NCBI GenBank assembly: GCA_002699585.1
Contig: PABP01000021.1
Span: forward strand, 310,001 to 374,000
DNA: 64,000 bases
Direction of reading: 5' to 3'
Source of the DNA: Anaerolineaceae bacterium
Lineage (GTDB): Bacteria; Chloroflexota; Anaerolineae; Aggregatilineales; Phototrophicaceae
This document shows positions 8,977 to 17,929 of the stretch, in pieces. Positions within the stretch are counted from its first letter, which is position 1. Each line of letters starts with the position of its first letter. A program made the translations under genes and the position numbers. Below the pieces are notes generated by a model that saw nothing but the letters and a program-made list of their open reading frames with translations, had not been told where the DNA came from and ran no database searches.

Positions 8977-9513
8977 TTATGCTTTGAGCTGCGCGAGATA
9001 CTTCTGGCGGAACTTGGCGACCTTCGGCGCAATCACAACCCGGCAGTAGCCCTGGTTTGGATTGTTCTCAAAGTACTCCTGGTGATAATCCTCAGCCGGG
9101 AAGTAGTTCTCTACAGGCACCACTTCAGTGACAATGGGATCAGACCAGGGACCATCCTCATTGAGTGCTTTGATGGTCTCTTCAGCAATTTGCTTCTGCT
9201 CATCAGAGTGATAGAAAATCGCTGACCGATATTGTGTCCCGATGTCATTTCCTTGCCGATTTAGCGTCGTCGGGTCATGGATTGTGAAGAACACATTCAG
9301 GATATCCTGAAATGTAATCACATCATTGTCGAACTCAACCTGAACAACTTCTGCATGGCCCGTTGTGCCCGTGCAGACCGCTTTGTAGCTGGGGTTCTCA
9401 ACATGCCCACCCGCATAGCCGGATTCCACTGCCTGCACGCCTTTTAGCTGGTCATACACAGCTTCAAGACACCAGAAGCATCCACCGCCGAGCGTTGTCG
9501 TTTCAATTGCCAT
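8977..9513 (-). CDS. msrA: Peptide-methionine (S)-S-oxide reductase
   Basis: MsrA reduces the S-epimer of methionine sulfoxide in proteins, using thioredoxin. The 178-residue length is standard. The catalytic motif GGCFWCLE is at residues 10-17, followed by the family's SGYAGG and YxxV region and by HAEVVQVEFD. A typical C-terminal resolving Cys is present in QGYCRVVIAPK. The gene stands alone on the minus strand. The start ATG at 9513 has no clear Shine-Dalgarno. Confidence 0.95.
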   Translation of the reverse strand: MAIETTTLGGGCFWCLEAVYDQLKGVQAVESGYAGGHVENPSYKAVCTGTTGHAEVVQVEFDNDVITFQDILNVFFTIHDPTTLNRQGNDIGTQYRSAIFYHSDEQKQIAEETIKALNEDGPWSDPIVTEVVPVENYFPAEDYHQEYFENNPNQGYCRVVIAPKVAKFRQKYLAQLKA

Positions 9514-9600
9514 AGGATGTTATCTACCATTCAACTAGGTGTATTTATCTATGTTCTGATTATGGCACACAGACATTACACATTCATGAATAGCAAAGCA

Positions 9601-10596
9601 TTATTCCGCAAGAATATCTTCGATAGCTTGCAACTCGTCTTCGCTGAATTCCAGATGATCCAGTGCCTTGACCGCATCTTCAATTTGTGAAGGTTTGCTT
9701 GCACCAATCAGTGCCGATGTTACCGTATCGTGACGCAGCACCCAGGCCAATGCCAACTGCGCCATGTTCTGACCGCGTGCTTTGGCAATTTCATTGAGTT
9801 TGCGCACCTTTTCGATACGCTCTTCGCTGACCTTATCGCCCCAGTGGAAGCTGTTTTCTAGCTTCTTGGCACGGGAGCCTTCAGGAATTTCCTTGATGTA
9901 CTTGTTCGTCAAAATGCCTTGGTCCAATGGCGAGAAGCAAATGCTGCCGATGCCTTCTTCATCCAACACATCCAGCAGGCCATCTTCGATCCAGCGATCA
10001 AACATGTTGTAGCGAGGCTGATGAATCAGGCAGGGTGTGCCCAGGTCTTTGAGGATAGCAGCGGCTTCTTTGGTCTGTTCTGGACTGTACGAAGAAATAC
10101 CAACATACAGCGCGCGCCCACTGCGGACGATGTAATCGAGCGCACCCATTGTTTCTTCCATCGGTGTTTCTGGGTCAGGTCGATGGCTGTAGAAGATGTC
10201 AAAGTACTCTAGCCCGGTGCGCTTGAGGCTCTGGTCACAACTGGCGATCAGGTATTTCCTCGATCCCCATTCACCATAAGGACCGGGCCACATGACGTAC
10301 CCTGCCTTATCGGAAATAACCAACTCATCACGATAGGGCTTCAGATCTTCTTTGTAGATGCGCCCCAGTGTTGATTCAGCCGAACCAGGAGGGGGGCCGT
10401 AGTTGTTGCCGATGTCGATATGCGTAATGCCCAGGTCAAAAGCTGTGCGCAGCATGTTACGCGCATTTTCCAGTGAGTCGATACCGCCGAAGTTATACCA
10501 AATGCCCAACGAAATCGCTGGCAGTAGTAGACCACTGCGGCCTGTCCGCCGATAGATCATTTTGTCATAACGAGATTCTTTTGCTGAATAAACCAA
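9601..10596 (-). CDS. Aldo/keto reductase, YghZ-like
   Basis: A 331-residue NADPH-dependent TIM-barrel oxidoreductase. The N-terminus (SRYDKMIYRRTGRSGLLLP) is characteristic of the YghZ / L-glyceraldehyde-3-phosphate reductase subgroup, which detoxifies methylglyoxal and small aldehydes. The catalytic tetrad is visible: Asp in THIDIGNNYG, Tyr in the same motif, Lys in VISDKAGY and His in FYSHRPDP. The start is TTG at 10596, supported by AAGAGGAGG seven to fifteen bases upstream. It is divergent from the M20 peptidase gene across 147 bases. The physiological substrate is not known. Confidence 0.9.
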   Translation of the reverse strand: MVYSAKESRYDKMIYRRTGRSGLLLPAISLGIWYNFGGIDSLENARNMLRTAFDLGITHIDIGNNYGPPPGSAESTLGRIYKEDLKPYRDELVISDKAGYVMWPGPYGEWGSRKYLIASCDQSLKRTGLEYFDIFYSHRPDPETPMEETMGALDYIVRSGRALYVGISSYSPEQTKEAAAILKDLGTPCLIHQPRYNMFDRWIEDGLLDVLDEEGIGSICFSPLDQGILTNKYIKEIPEGSRAKKLENSFHWGDKVSEERIEKVRKLNEIAKARGQNMAQLALAWVLRHDTVTSALIGASKPSQIEDAVKALDHLEFSEDELQAIEDILAE

Positions 10597-10743
10597 TTTT
10601 GCCTCCTCTTTCTAAATATGCGGTCCAATGGTGGGATGTTCCGCTAAATCTAGGTATAAGTATATCGCTGTCAGTATCAATTGTCGCATGGATGGTCTGT
10701 GTGGCTTTTGACGTTAAAGCTCGCCTGAAAGGACACGCACTTC

Positions 10744-11976
10744 ATGGCAACGATGCCACCCCAAGATCCTATTGAGGCCCAATTGATGGCCCATATCGCC
10801 GACCATGAGAGCGAATTGATCTCGTTCTGTCGCCAGCTTTTGCAGACGCCTTCCGTCAATGGCGTCGATGATGAACTCGCTATTGCCAAAGTCATCACAA
10901 ATTATGCGCGTTCACTGGGTTTGGTCACGGAAATTGCGGGCCTATCTGCGGAGCGTCCCAATGCGATTGTTCACACAGATACACAGGGCGACACGGGCTT
11001 GCTTTTGATCGGCCATTTGGATACGGTGGCTCCCGGAGATGCCCAGGCATGGACCTACCCGCCATTCAGCGCGACCATCGACGATGGCAAACTCTATGGG
11101 CGCGGCGCGGTCGATACCAAAGCGGGTATGGCCTCAGCGATTATCGCCTTGGCAGCCCTCAAAGCGGTTCCTGACTCGCTTCACAAAGGCCGTGCATCTT
11201 TTATTGGCGTGCCAGATGAGGAAAGCGGCGCAACTGGGACATTGGGCATTCGCTGGTTGGCGGCACAGAGCAAACTCAACGGCCTGGGGTCGATTTATTG
11301 CTACAGTGGGCGCGATATTTACCTGGGACATCGTGGCCTGATTCGCTTTGAGATAACCTGCAAAGGGGAATCCCTGCACACGGGCAGCGATGAATGGCAG
11401 AATGGCGAGAAGGGTATCAACGCCGTGACGGCCATGTCTCGGTTGTTGCTTAAGCTGGAAGCAGCCGAATTCCCAGCCGGAGAGGGCTATTTTAGCCGTT
11501 TTAAGACCGTTATGACGCCCGGTACAGTCATCAATGGTGGTACAGGCGTTAGCATTGTGCCGGATACCTGTACGGCCCTGGTCGATGTTCGCACCGTCCC
11601 CGGAACAGATGCCGCCGTATTTGACTATATGGAACAGGCTGTGGCCGATGTCAAATCAGCAGTCCCTGGCCTGGAAATCGACGTTAAGCCCTTCATCCAT
11701 CTGTCAGCGGCCATCAGCGACGAACGTGCGCCGATGTTCAGTATCGTGGAAGATGTCACCCAACAGCTTACAGGCCAGCGACCGACGCGCCTTGTTGCAG
11801 GCCCGGCCAACGAAGGCTACCTGCTAATTGAGCATGGCATCCCAACCATATGCGGCTTTGGTCCCATTGGTGATAACTTCCATGCGCTTGATGAGTACGT
11901 TGAAGTCGATAGCCTGGTGGAAACCGCCCAAATTTACGCGCTGACTGCTCATCGGCTATCAGCACACGTCAAATAG
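10744..11976 (+). CDS. M20 family zinc metallopeptidase (ArgE/DapE/succinyl-diaminopimelate desuccinylase-like)
   Basis: A 410-residue di-zinc amidohydrolase. Ligand motifs are in order: LLIGHLDTVAPG (His and Asp), the bridging Asp in LYGRGAVDTKAG, the catalytic GVPDEESGATG Glu pair, and a C-terminal dimerisation lid. Family members cleave N-acyl amino acids or dipeptides. The gene is preceded by GAAAGGA. It ends only three bases from the stop of the convergent kinase operon. The exact substrate cannot be assigned; ArgE, DapE and carboxypeptidase G2-type enzymes share these motifs. Confidence 0.88.
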   Translation: MATMPPQDPIEAQLMAHIADHESELISFCRQLLQTPSVNGVDDELAIAKVITNYARSLGLVTEIAGLSAERPNAIVHTDTQGDTGLLLIGHLDTVAPGDAQAWTYPPFSATIDDGKLYGRGAVDTKAGMASAIIALAALKAVPDSLHKGRASFIGVPDEESGATGTLGIRWLAAQSKLNGLGSIYCYSGRDIYLGHRGLIRFEITCKGESLHTGSDEWQNGEKGINAVTAMSRLLLKLEAAEFPAGEGYFSRFKTVMTPGTVINGGTGVSIVPDTCTALVDVRTVPGTDAAVFDYMEQAVADVKSAVPGLEIDVKPFIHLSAAISDERAPMFSIVEDVTQQLTGQRPTRLVAGPANEGYLLIEHGIPTICGFGPIGDNFHALDEYVEVDSLVETAQIYALTAHRLSAHVK

Positions 11977-11979
11977 AGT

Positions 11980-12909
11980 CTATGCGTGGGTGATTTCTGC
12001 GTGTGCTTGCATCCACGCCAGACGTTGATCCCGTTCAGCGATGACATCCTCATCCAGTGGGATGAGGGCGACTCCGATCTGCTCAATAGCGAATGAGGCG
12101 GCTGTCGCGCCTGCGCAGGCTGCTAATTCCAAATCCCGATGCTGCGACCACATGGCAAAGAACGCGCCGCAATATGTGTTGCCCGCGCCCGTCACGTCGA
12201 CCACTGGCTCAATCGGATAAGCGGGCAAGGTGACGCGCTTATCGGGTGTTGCCGCGATGCTGCCATGTTCGCCCATGCGCAGTACGACTACGGGCGCGCC
12301 GTCTTCTAGCATGGCATCCACCAGTTCATTGGCCGTTTCAAGACCATATAGTGATTGCGCTTCCAATAAATTTGGCGAAACCACGTCAACCTGTTTCAGT
12401 AATCGCCGGAATTCAGGGGCGTTTGCTGCTTGCATATACGGTTGATGTGGTTCCCAGAATAACATCGCCTCTGGGAACGCTGCACGCCACTCCGCGAATA
12501 CACGGCCTACAGTCAGGAGATAGACGTGTTGTGTGTGGCGTAAGCTGGCGGGAATTGCATCAATGGGCGGCCCCATCTGATAGGTGACAGGGTCGTCCAC
12601 ACGATATAGCTCAGTACGTCGTCCATCCCACTCGAATAGCTGCCATGCGCGGATATGCGGCTGATTGAGGCGAATCATGCCACTCAGGTCGAGTGCATTC
12701 GCTAGTGCCTGATAGGGGCGCTCTGGCATATCATTGCCCATATAGCCGAACGGCACCCCCGGCGCGTCAAAAATGCGCATGCCCGCTGCTGCATGGATCG
12801 ACCCACCGCCCAGAACACACATTTCTGAGCGGCCATCCGGGAAGATAATATCGTCGATAAACGGGGCACCCACACAAATAATGGGGCTGTCAATTTCGGG
12901 TGTTGTCAC
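11980..12909 (-). CDS. PfkB-family sugar kinase homologue with GAGN in place of GAGD
   Basis: A 309-residue ribokinase-fold protein. The N-terminal substrate lid (FIDDIIFPDGRSEMCVLGGG) and the C-terminal ATP-site motif VDVTGAGNTYCGAFF are recognisable. In active PfkB kinases that motif is GAGD, with Asp as catalytic base; here it is Asn. The paralogue at 14117 has the same change and the same N-terminal DDIVFPDGR signature, so this is a shared subfamily trait rather than a sequencing error. The start is GTG at 12909, overlapping the SIS gene's stop as GTGA. It is the last gene of the 13-gene nucleoside operon. It could be a slow kinase, a regulatory subunit or a binding protein. Confidence 0.85.
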   Translation of the reverse strand: MTTPEIDSPIICVGAPFIDDIIFPDGRSEMCVLGGGSIHAAAGMRIFDAPGVPFGYMGNDMPERPYQALANALDLSGMIRLNQPHIRAWQLFEWDGRRTELYRVDDPVTYQMGPPIDAIPASLRHTQHVYLLTVGRVFAEWRAAFPEAMLFWEPHQPYMQAANAPEFRRLLKQVDVVSPNLLEAQSLYGLETANELVDAMLEDGAPVVVLRMGEHGSIAATPDKRVTLPAYPIEPVVDVTGAGNTYCGAFFAMWSQHRDLELAACAGATAASFAIEQIGVALIPLDEDVIAERDQRLAWMQAHAEITHA

Positions 12910-14087
12910 CGCTGGACCTCATCCAACTGCACACTATCGTAAATTTTGTTGGTTTTGTCCCCGCGCGAGGAATTCCGTCCCCCACCGAAGCCCTGGAAGT
13001 ATTCCGTACCCTGGTGTTCAGCCCGTTCGGCTGCGATCAGTTCACCGGGAATACTGGCGACAACCGGGTAAAATGCCTCACGAACTGCGCCCATGACAGG
13101 TAACTTGGCTTGGACTAAGCCGGAAATCTCTTGTTCAGCTTCCGGCAGAATGCCCGCTGTGCGTCGTCCGATGGCATTGGCCGCATTCACGACCTCTGCC
13201 GTGCGCTGCCGATCAAGTCCGCCCGTGTCGCCCGTGCTGATAAATGTTGTCGGTGTGGCTGGCTCTGCACTGAAATACTGCAAATGCGCCCATTCTTCGA
13301 CATCCTGCGCCCAGGCTGCATCGCCGCTGGCTTCCAGCACCTTCGCCGCCGTGAACATGGCCACGCCATAGTTGGGTCCGGCTCCTACGAACACGAACTC
13401 CTTGAGGTCTTCCCAGTCGCGCACCAGATCATGGGCAATCGGTTGGCAAGCCTGGATAGTTGCCTCAGCGATGCCTGCCATTGCCTTCAATTCAGCCCTG
13501 AGCTGGTCGGCATAGGCTGTTGTGATGTGACCGCGCACCTCACCAATACGAATGGCGGCGCTGTACAGCCCGATTTGCGATGCGGTATAGCTGCGGATAC
13601 CGGGTACAATCATGCCTTGCATTTCATCCGGTAGCGGCGGGACCGTTGTCTTGAAAACGTGCTGCGCATGGGATGCCAATTTAGCATCGGGATTACCTGT
13701 GAGGGCGACACCCATTGCGCCGACTTTCTGGGCCAATCGGAGCGCTTCAATCGTGCGGCTGACCACGCCACTGACGGAAATGGTAATGACCAGGGTCGTG
13801 TTGGGGCCTGTATCCGGCAAGAAGCCTGCCGTATAGTGACTGAATTGCATCGACGAGAGGGCACGGGTTGGCACGCCTGTAATCTGATTAAATGCCAGTT
13901 CAGCCCCCACCGGCGCATGATGACTATCGCCGCAGCCGACCAGATAAATTTGCTTGACGCTGGTACACATCTCAAAGCTGAACGTTTGCCGTGCCGAAAC
14001 GTCAAACGGATCGGTGATAGCGGATAACAGATCAGGTAGCGTATAGATTTGCTGATGCATCGGCGAAAGCTGGCTTAGGTCCGTCAT
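12906..14087 (-). CDS. Double SIS-domain sugar-phosphate isomerase/deglycase-like protein
   Basis: A 393-residue protein resembling the isomerase half of GlmS, AgaS and FrlB, with no glutaminase domain. SIS motifs visible: IYLVGCGDSHHAPVG (first phosphate loop), ITISVSGVVSRTIEALRLA, and in the second SIS domain FVGAGPNYG and a Glu/His pair in DVEEWAHLQYF. Such enzymes isomerise ketose/aldose phosphates or cleave amino-sugar adducts. It sits between two PfkB genes, an arrangement reminiscent of FrlB/FrlD (deglycase plus kinase) for Amadori compounds. ATG 14087 is preceded by GGAGAA; its end overlaps the next kinase gene by four bases. Confidence 0.85.
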   Translation of the reverse strand: MTDLSQLSPMHQQIYTLPDLLSAITDPFDVSARQTFSFEMCTSVKQIYLVGCGDSHHAPVGAELAFNQITGVPTRALSSMQFSHYTAGFLPDTGPNTTLVITISVSGVVSRTIEALRLAQKVGAMGVALTGNPDAKLASHAQHVFKTTVPPLPDEMQGMIVPGIRSYTASQIGLYSAAIRIGEVRGHITTAYADQLRAELKAMAGIAEATIQACQPIAHDLVRDWEDLKEFVFVGAGPNYGVAMFTAAKVLEASGDAAWAQDVEEWAHLQYFSAEPATPTTFISTGDTGGLDRQRTAEVVNAANAIGRRTAGILPEAEQEISGLVQAKLPVMGAVREAFYPVVASIPGELIAAERAEHQGTEYFQGFGGGRNSSRGDKTNKIYDSVQLDEVQR

Positions 14088-14116
14088 GTTTACGTTCTCC
14101 TGTCAAAGGTGATGGT

Positions 14117-15046
14117 CTAAAGAGCTATTGTTTCAATCGTTGAGCGTGCGGTCGCCAGTCGCTTCTCGTAGTCATCAGACGAGGGCAGACCATCCGGCGG
14201 CATGCCGATTTGCTCGACCATATAGCTGGCTGAAGCACTGGCGTATGCTGCCGCGTCACTCAGGGTATCGCCTGCATAAATCCTGGCGATTAATGCCCCA
14301 CAAAATGTGTTGCCCGCCCCAACTGGATCAACTACCGTCGTGGGTACGATGCCTGTCCGCACACGGATGCCCTGCTCAAAATCAAAAAGGCTCGCGCCCT
14401 CTGCTCCCTGGCGAACAGCCAGCCGTTTTGCACCCGCATCCCTAAATGTTTGGGCAATAACGCTGATGTCATTGCTATTGATGATGCCGGCTGCCTCGTA
14501 ATTATTTGGCGAAAACAGGTCGCACATGGACATCAGTCGTTGAAGGGCTTCTGACGATAGCGGCTGGTCCGGCGGTTGAAAAGTTTCAAGAGAAACGCGC
14601 TTGCCCCTGGCTTTTAAGTCGGCTGCCGCTTGAATATCAACCTCGCAGTCGCCGGGGTTGATGCCCCAATGGAACCAGGTTGCATCAACATAAGCCGCAT
14701 CGTAGCCACGACGCAGTTGCTTGTCTATCGTCGCCGGGTTGACACGCCACACATGCCGCCGACTGCCATCGTGCTCCAGTACGTTCCAGGTGCGCGTTGT
14801 CGGGAACTGCGTCAGCCGTATGCCGTCCATATTGATGCCTGTGTTGGCCAATGGCGCAAGATATGTTGCATCAATATCGCTACCAATCCCGGAAATGATG
14901 CCTACCTGGCTACTATCGCCTGCTGCACAGGCCATGCCCCAGCACGTCTGCGGACCGCCACCACCGAGCACGCCCATGTGCGTACGCCCATCCGGGAACA
15001 CGATGTCATCAATGATGATGCCATAGCCGACCAATGCGACGGTCAT
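14117..15046 (-). CDS. PfkB-family sugar kinase homologue with GAGN in place of GAGD
   Basis: A 309-residue paralogue of the kinase at 11980, with identical length, a closely related N-terminus (IIDDIVFPDGRTHMGVLGGG) and the same Asp-to-Asn change in VDPVGAGNTFCGALI. Otherwise the ribokinase fold appears complete. Its start follows immediately after the stop of the upstream PfkB gene (TAG then ATG), so translation is coupled. The change of the catalytic base makes normal phosphoryl transfer doubtful, although remote PfkB relatives with GAGN are known in other organisms. A sugar- or nucleoside-binding role is possible. Confidence 0.85.
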   Translation of the reverse strand: MTVALVGYGIIIDDIVFPDGRTHMGVLGGGGPQTCWGMACAAGDSSQVGIISGIGSDIDATYLAPLANTGINMDGIRLTQFPTTRTWNVLEHDGSRRHVWRVNPATIDKQLRRGYDAAYVDATWFHWGINPGDCEVDIQAAADLKARGKRVSLETFQPPDQPLSSEALQRLMSMCDLFSPNNYEAAGIINSNDISVIAQTFRDAGAKRLAVRQGAEGASLFDFEQGIRVRTGIVPTTVVDPVGAGNTFCGALIARIYAGDTLSDAAAYASASASYMVEQIGMPPDGLPSSDDYEKRLATARSTIETIAL

Positions 15047-15955
15047 CTAAGCGTGCTCCTCAAGAAATTGCATGACTTCATCCAGTCGGGGTAATCCACC
15101 TCTGGCGCCCATCTGTTGCACACTGAGCGCCGCCGCTGCCGAGGCAAATCGCATCGCCTGCTCTAATGGCCAGCCTTTGATTTTTCCGTATAGCACTGCC
15201 GTATGGAAACAATCACCGGCCCCGGTTGTATCTACCACATCAACTTCAAACGCAGGCTGGAACACGTCTTTGTCATTTTTTCTGTCGTAACCATAGGCAC
15301 CGCGGCTGCCAACCGTCTGTATAACCCAACCTGTCGCCGGAATGTCTTTAAGGGCTTTATAGCCCCATTCCGTCATGATCGCATCCGACACAAACAGCGT
15401 ATCGGCCTGGGCTGCGATATAGTCAAAATCTTGCCGCGATAGGCCATAGGTCGCTTCACAATCCAGTGCCAGCATACCGCCACCTGTTCGTGTGGCTTCT
15501 GCAAGCTGATCGACCCATTGCACATCACGTGGGTAAGAATAAGCGACCTTTGCTCGGCTGACTAAGGCCAGTTGATCCTGATTCAGACTTTGCATATACA
15601 GTGGCGACGAGGGAATCACAATGGCCCGGTTACCCTGACGATCCAGCATGACGATATTGATAGGCGTGTCCAGGTCAAGATCGTAAATCATGCCCAGGTT
15701 ATTGCGGGTGATGCCTTCGTCGAGGAAGGTCTGTGCTAACCAATGCCCATCGCCATCATCGCCGACCCAACCGACATAACCTGTTTGCATGCCCAGTCGT
15801 GCGGCTGCTACGGTACCGTTAGCGATAAAGCCCCCGGCCACTTTTTGCCCAGGTGGGACGAAGTATTTGGCATCGTGGCCCGGTAATTCGTCCATCTGTA
15901 TGACGAGATCACCCGCTAAGCCACCTATTCCCACGAAGTCGAGTCGCTCAACCAT
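15047..15955 (-). CDS. PfkB-family carbohydrate/nucleoside kinase
   Basis: A 302-residue ribokinase-like protein with both PfkB signatures: an N-terminal glycine-rich substrate region (KVAGGFIANGTVAAARLG) and the C-terminal VDTTGAGDCFHTAVLYG with the catalytic Asp intact. It most plausibly phosphorylates ribose or a related product released by the nucleoside hydrolases encoded just upstream. It lies nine bases after the upstream nucleoside hydrolase and abuts the next PfkB gene. Ribokinase, sulfofructose kinase and adenosine kinase types cannot be separated by eye. Confidence 0.88.
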   Translation of the reverse strand: MVERLDFVGIGGLAGDLVIQMDELPGHDAKYFVPPGQKVAGGFIANGTVAAARLGMQTGYVGWVGDDGDGHWLAQTFLDEGITRNNLGMIYDLDLDTPINIVMLDRQGNRAIVIPSSPLYMQSLNQDQLALVSRAKVAYSYPRDVQWVDQLAEATRTGGGMLALDCEATYGLSRQDFDYIAAQADTLFVSDAIMTEWGYKALKDIPATGWVIQTVGSRGAYGYDRKNDKDVFQPAFEVDVVDTTGAGDCFHTAVLYGKIKGWPLEQAMRFASAAAALSVQQMGARGGLPRLDEVMQFLEEHA

Positions 15956-15964
15956 TAGGCTCAG

Positions 15965-16954
15965 TCACTCGGTAGGGGCTTGCAGACAGGTGTAAAGCAA
16001 GGATTTCCAGCGAGCTGCGTCAATCTCCCAGCAGACCGTCACCCAGGGTTCGCCTTTTTCACGGAACGGTTGCCACATGCTGACGGGATGTGCGTCTAAC
16101 TCTGCTACCCGGCAGGCATCGACAATCGTCATGCCTCTGGTGAATGTGCCATCACAGTCAATTTCGACATAATGCTTGCTGTGCCGCGTGCAGATTGTTG
16201 GGTCCAGCGCGACTGCCATTGCGACTGGGTCTGGTAGTCCTAGGCCTGGATCGCCTAACCAATCGCGGCTGGATGTCAGCGCGTCGGCGTTGCAGTCGAT
16301 GGCAAAATGGGCCAGTTCCGTGCCGATGTCTTCTTTGCAGTGGCGCATGTCCTCGTCGGTGAGATTGGCCTCGCCTCGGCATAATTCCCATCCGACCATT
16401 TCAATAGGCATCCCACTGCGGAAAACCATCCGTGCCGCTTCTGGGTCGCACCAGATGTTGTACTCAGCCGCCGGGGTCACATTACCGACCGTATTGGCGG
16501 CACCACCCATCACGATGCAGCGGCTTACGTTGGCCACGATGTCCGGGGCTTTGCCGATGGCCAGCGCAATGTTGGTCAATGGCCCCAGTGTGACGAGTTC
16601 TATGCCCGGATTGTTCTTGACAATCTCAATGATTTTATCAACGGCATGTTCGGGTTTTGGCTGTGTCTTGGGAGCAGGGTAGTGCATATTGCCCATGCCA
16701 TCCTCACCATGGAACCAGTCCGCGCGATAGACTTCACGTATCAACGGGGCTTCCGCGCCATGATAAACAGGCACATCGGCTTTATGGCACAGTTCAGCCG
16801 TATAACGTGCGTTGATGCTGCCTTGTTTGACGGGCATATTGCCCGCCACAATCGTGATGGCCAGCACTTCAACGTCAGGATGTTGTAGCGCCATCAAGAT
16901 AGCAACGGCATCATCGCTGGCGGTATCGGTATCGATGAGCATTTTTCGGGTCAT
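15965..16954 (-). CDS. Inosine-uridine-type nucleoside hydrolase (HIS-to-Pro variant)
   Basis: A 329-residue member of the IUNH family, which hydrolyses the N-glycosidic bond of ribonucleosides to free base and ribose. The Ca-binding DxDxxxDD motif is at the N-terminus (LIDTDTASDDAVAIL). ELVTLGPLTNIALAI and the metal Asp in LPDPVAMAVALDP are present. In well-studied enzymes that last segment reads HDP; here the active-site His is Pro. The same substitution occurs in the homologue at 26511 but not in the one at 16988, pointing to distinct substrate classes. It belongs to the operon downstream of the BMP-type ABC transporter. Confidence 0.9.
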   Translation of the reverse strand: MTRKMLIDTDTASDDAVAILMALQHPDVEVLAITIVAGNMPVKQGSINARYTAELCHKADVPVYHGAEAPLIREVYRADWFHGEDGMGNMHYPAPKTQPKPEHAVDKIIEIVKNNPGIELVTLGPLTNIALAIGKAPDIVANVSRCIVMGGAANTVGNVTPAAEYNIWCDPEAARMVFRSGMPIEMVGWELCRGEANLTDEDMRHCKEDIGTELAHFAIDCNADALTSSRDWLGDPGLGLPDPVAMAVALDPTICTRHSKHYVEIDCDGTFTRGMTIVDACRVAELDAHPVSMWQPFREKGEPWVTVCWEIDAARWKSLLYTCLQAPTE

Positions 16955-16987
16955 AAGTTTATTGGCTCCAAAATGAGAATAAGTAAT

Positions 16988-17929
16988 CTACAGCGACCGT
17001 TCCAATTGCAGTGCGACCGACTTTTCACCGTCGACATTCACGCAGATATTGACGGGGGTCCTGCCTTCCCAGGGTGGGATCTGTCGACGAGGGGCGGGCC
17101 AGGTCTTGCCTCGGCTGATGCCTTCCAGCGCGACGGCGACAGGTAGCTGTACTGTCTCAAATAACTCCGGTACAATTAGATAGACCAGGGCGGAAGAATC
17201 GTGGATGAAGATGCCATCTAGTCCTGGATAAGCTTGCTTATGAAATTCGTGATAGTGGTGGATCATCTTGGCAACATATTGGGCTAGATTGCGCTCAGAT
17301 TGCCCGAATTGCGCCAGTTGTTCGCTAGTCATATTCGTCTTTTCAGTGACGTCCAGCCCGACCATCGTCAGTGGCCATCCCGCGCTGAAAACGACATCTG
17401 CCGCTTCAGGGTCATTCAGAATGTTGGCTTCGGCTGCTGGGGTGGCATTACCGGGAACAAACGCATTCCCACCCATGATGACCACCTCTTTGACCGCCTC
17501 CACGATTTTCGGTTCCAGCCTCAGTGCCAGCGCGATATTCGTCAGCGGTCCAACCGGAACCAGCGTGATTTCGCCCGGTGCGGCCATGATCTGCTCGACG
17601 ATGAATTGAGCAGCGGTTATGTCAAGTGCCTTGCCACTGGGTGCGTCTGCATCGATATTACCCAGCCCATCGTCGCCATGGACGAACGGTACTGGCCCTC
17701 GGTAGGCACGGGCCAATGTGTTCGCTGCTCCTTCTGCTACCGGAATATCCGTACGGTCAGCCACTTCCAGTAGATGCAAAGCGTTCTGGGTCGCCTGGGC
17801 AGTATGCACATTACCAAAAATAGTCGTTAGCCCGATGAGTTCAAGTTCGGGGCAATCCAATGCGAAGAAAATAGCCATTGCATCGTCAATGCCAGGGTCT
17901 GTATCGAAAATAATCTTTCGTTTGGTCAT
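16988..17929 (-). CDS. Inosine-uridine-type nucleoside hydrolase
   Basis: A 313-residue IUNH protein with IIFDTDPGIDDAMAIFFAL at the N-terminus (DxDxxxDD calcium site), TLVPVGPLTNIALAL, a conserved NILNDPEAADVVF and the C-terminal FIHDSSALVYLI, in which His and the metal Asp are retained. It cleaves ribonucleosides to base plus ribose. Its ATG overlaps the stop of the YjbQ gene by one base (TAATG), and it is followed after 33 bases by a second, more divergent hydrolase. Of the three nucleoside hydrolases in the window it is closest to the classical active site. Confidence 0.92.
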   Translation of the reverse strand: MTKRKIIFDTDPGIDDAMAIFFALDCPELELIGLTTIFGNVHTAQATQNALHLLEVADRTDIPVAEGAANTLARAYRGPVPFVHGDDGLGNIDADAPSGKALDITAAQFIVEQIMAAPGEITLVPVGPLTNIALALRLEPKIVEAVKEVVIMGGNAFVPGNATPAAEANILNDPEAADVVFSAGWPLTMVGLDVTEKTNMTSEQLAQFGQSERNLAQYVAKMIHHYHEFHKQAYPGLDGIFIHDSSALVYLIVPELFETVQLPVAVALEGISRGKTWPAPRRQIPPWEGRTPVNICVNVDGEKSVALQLERSL

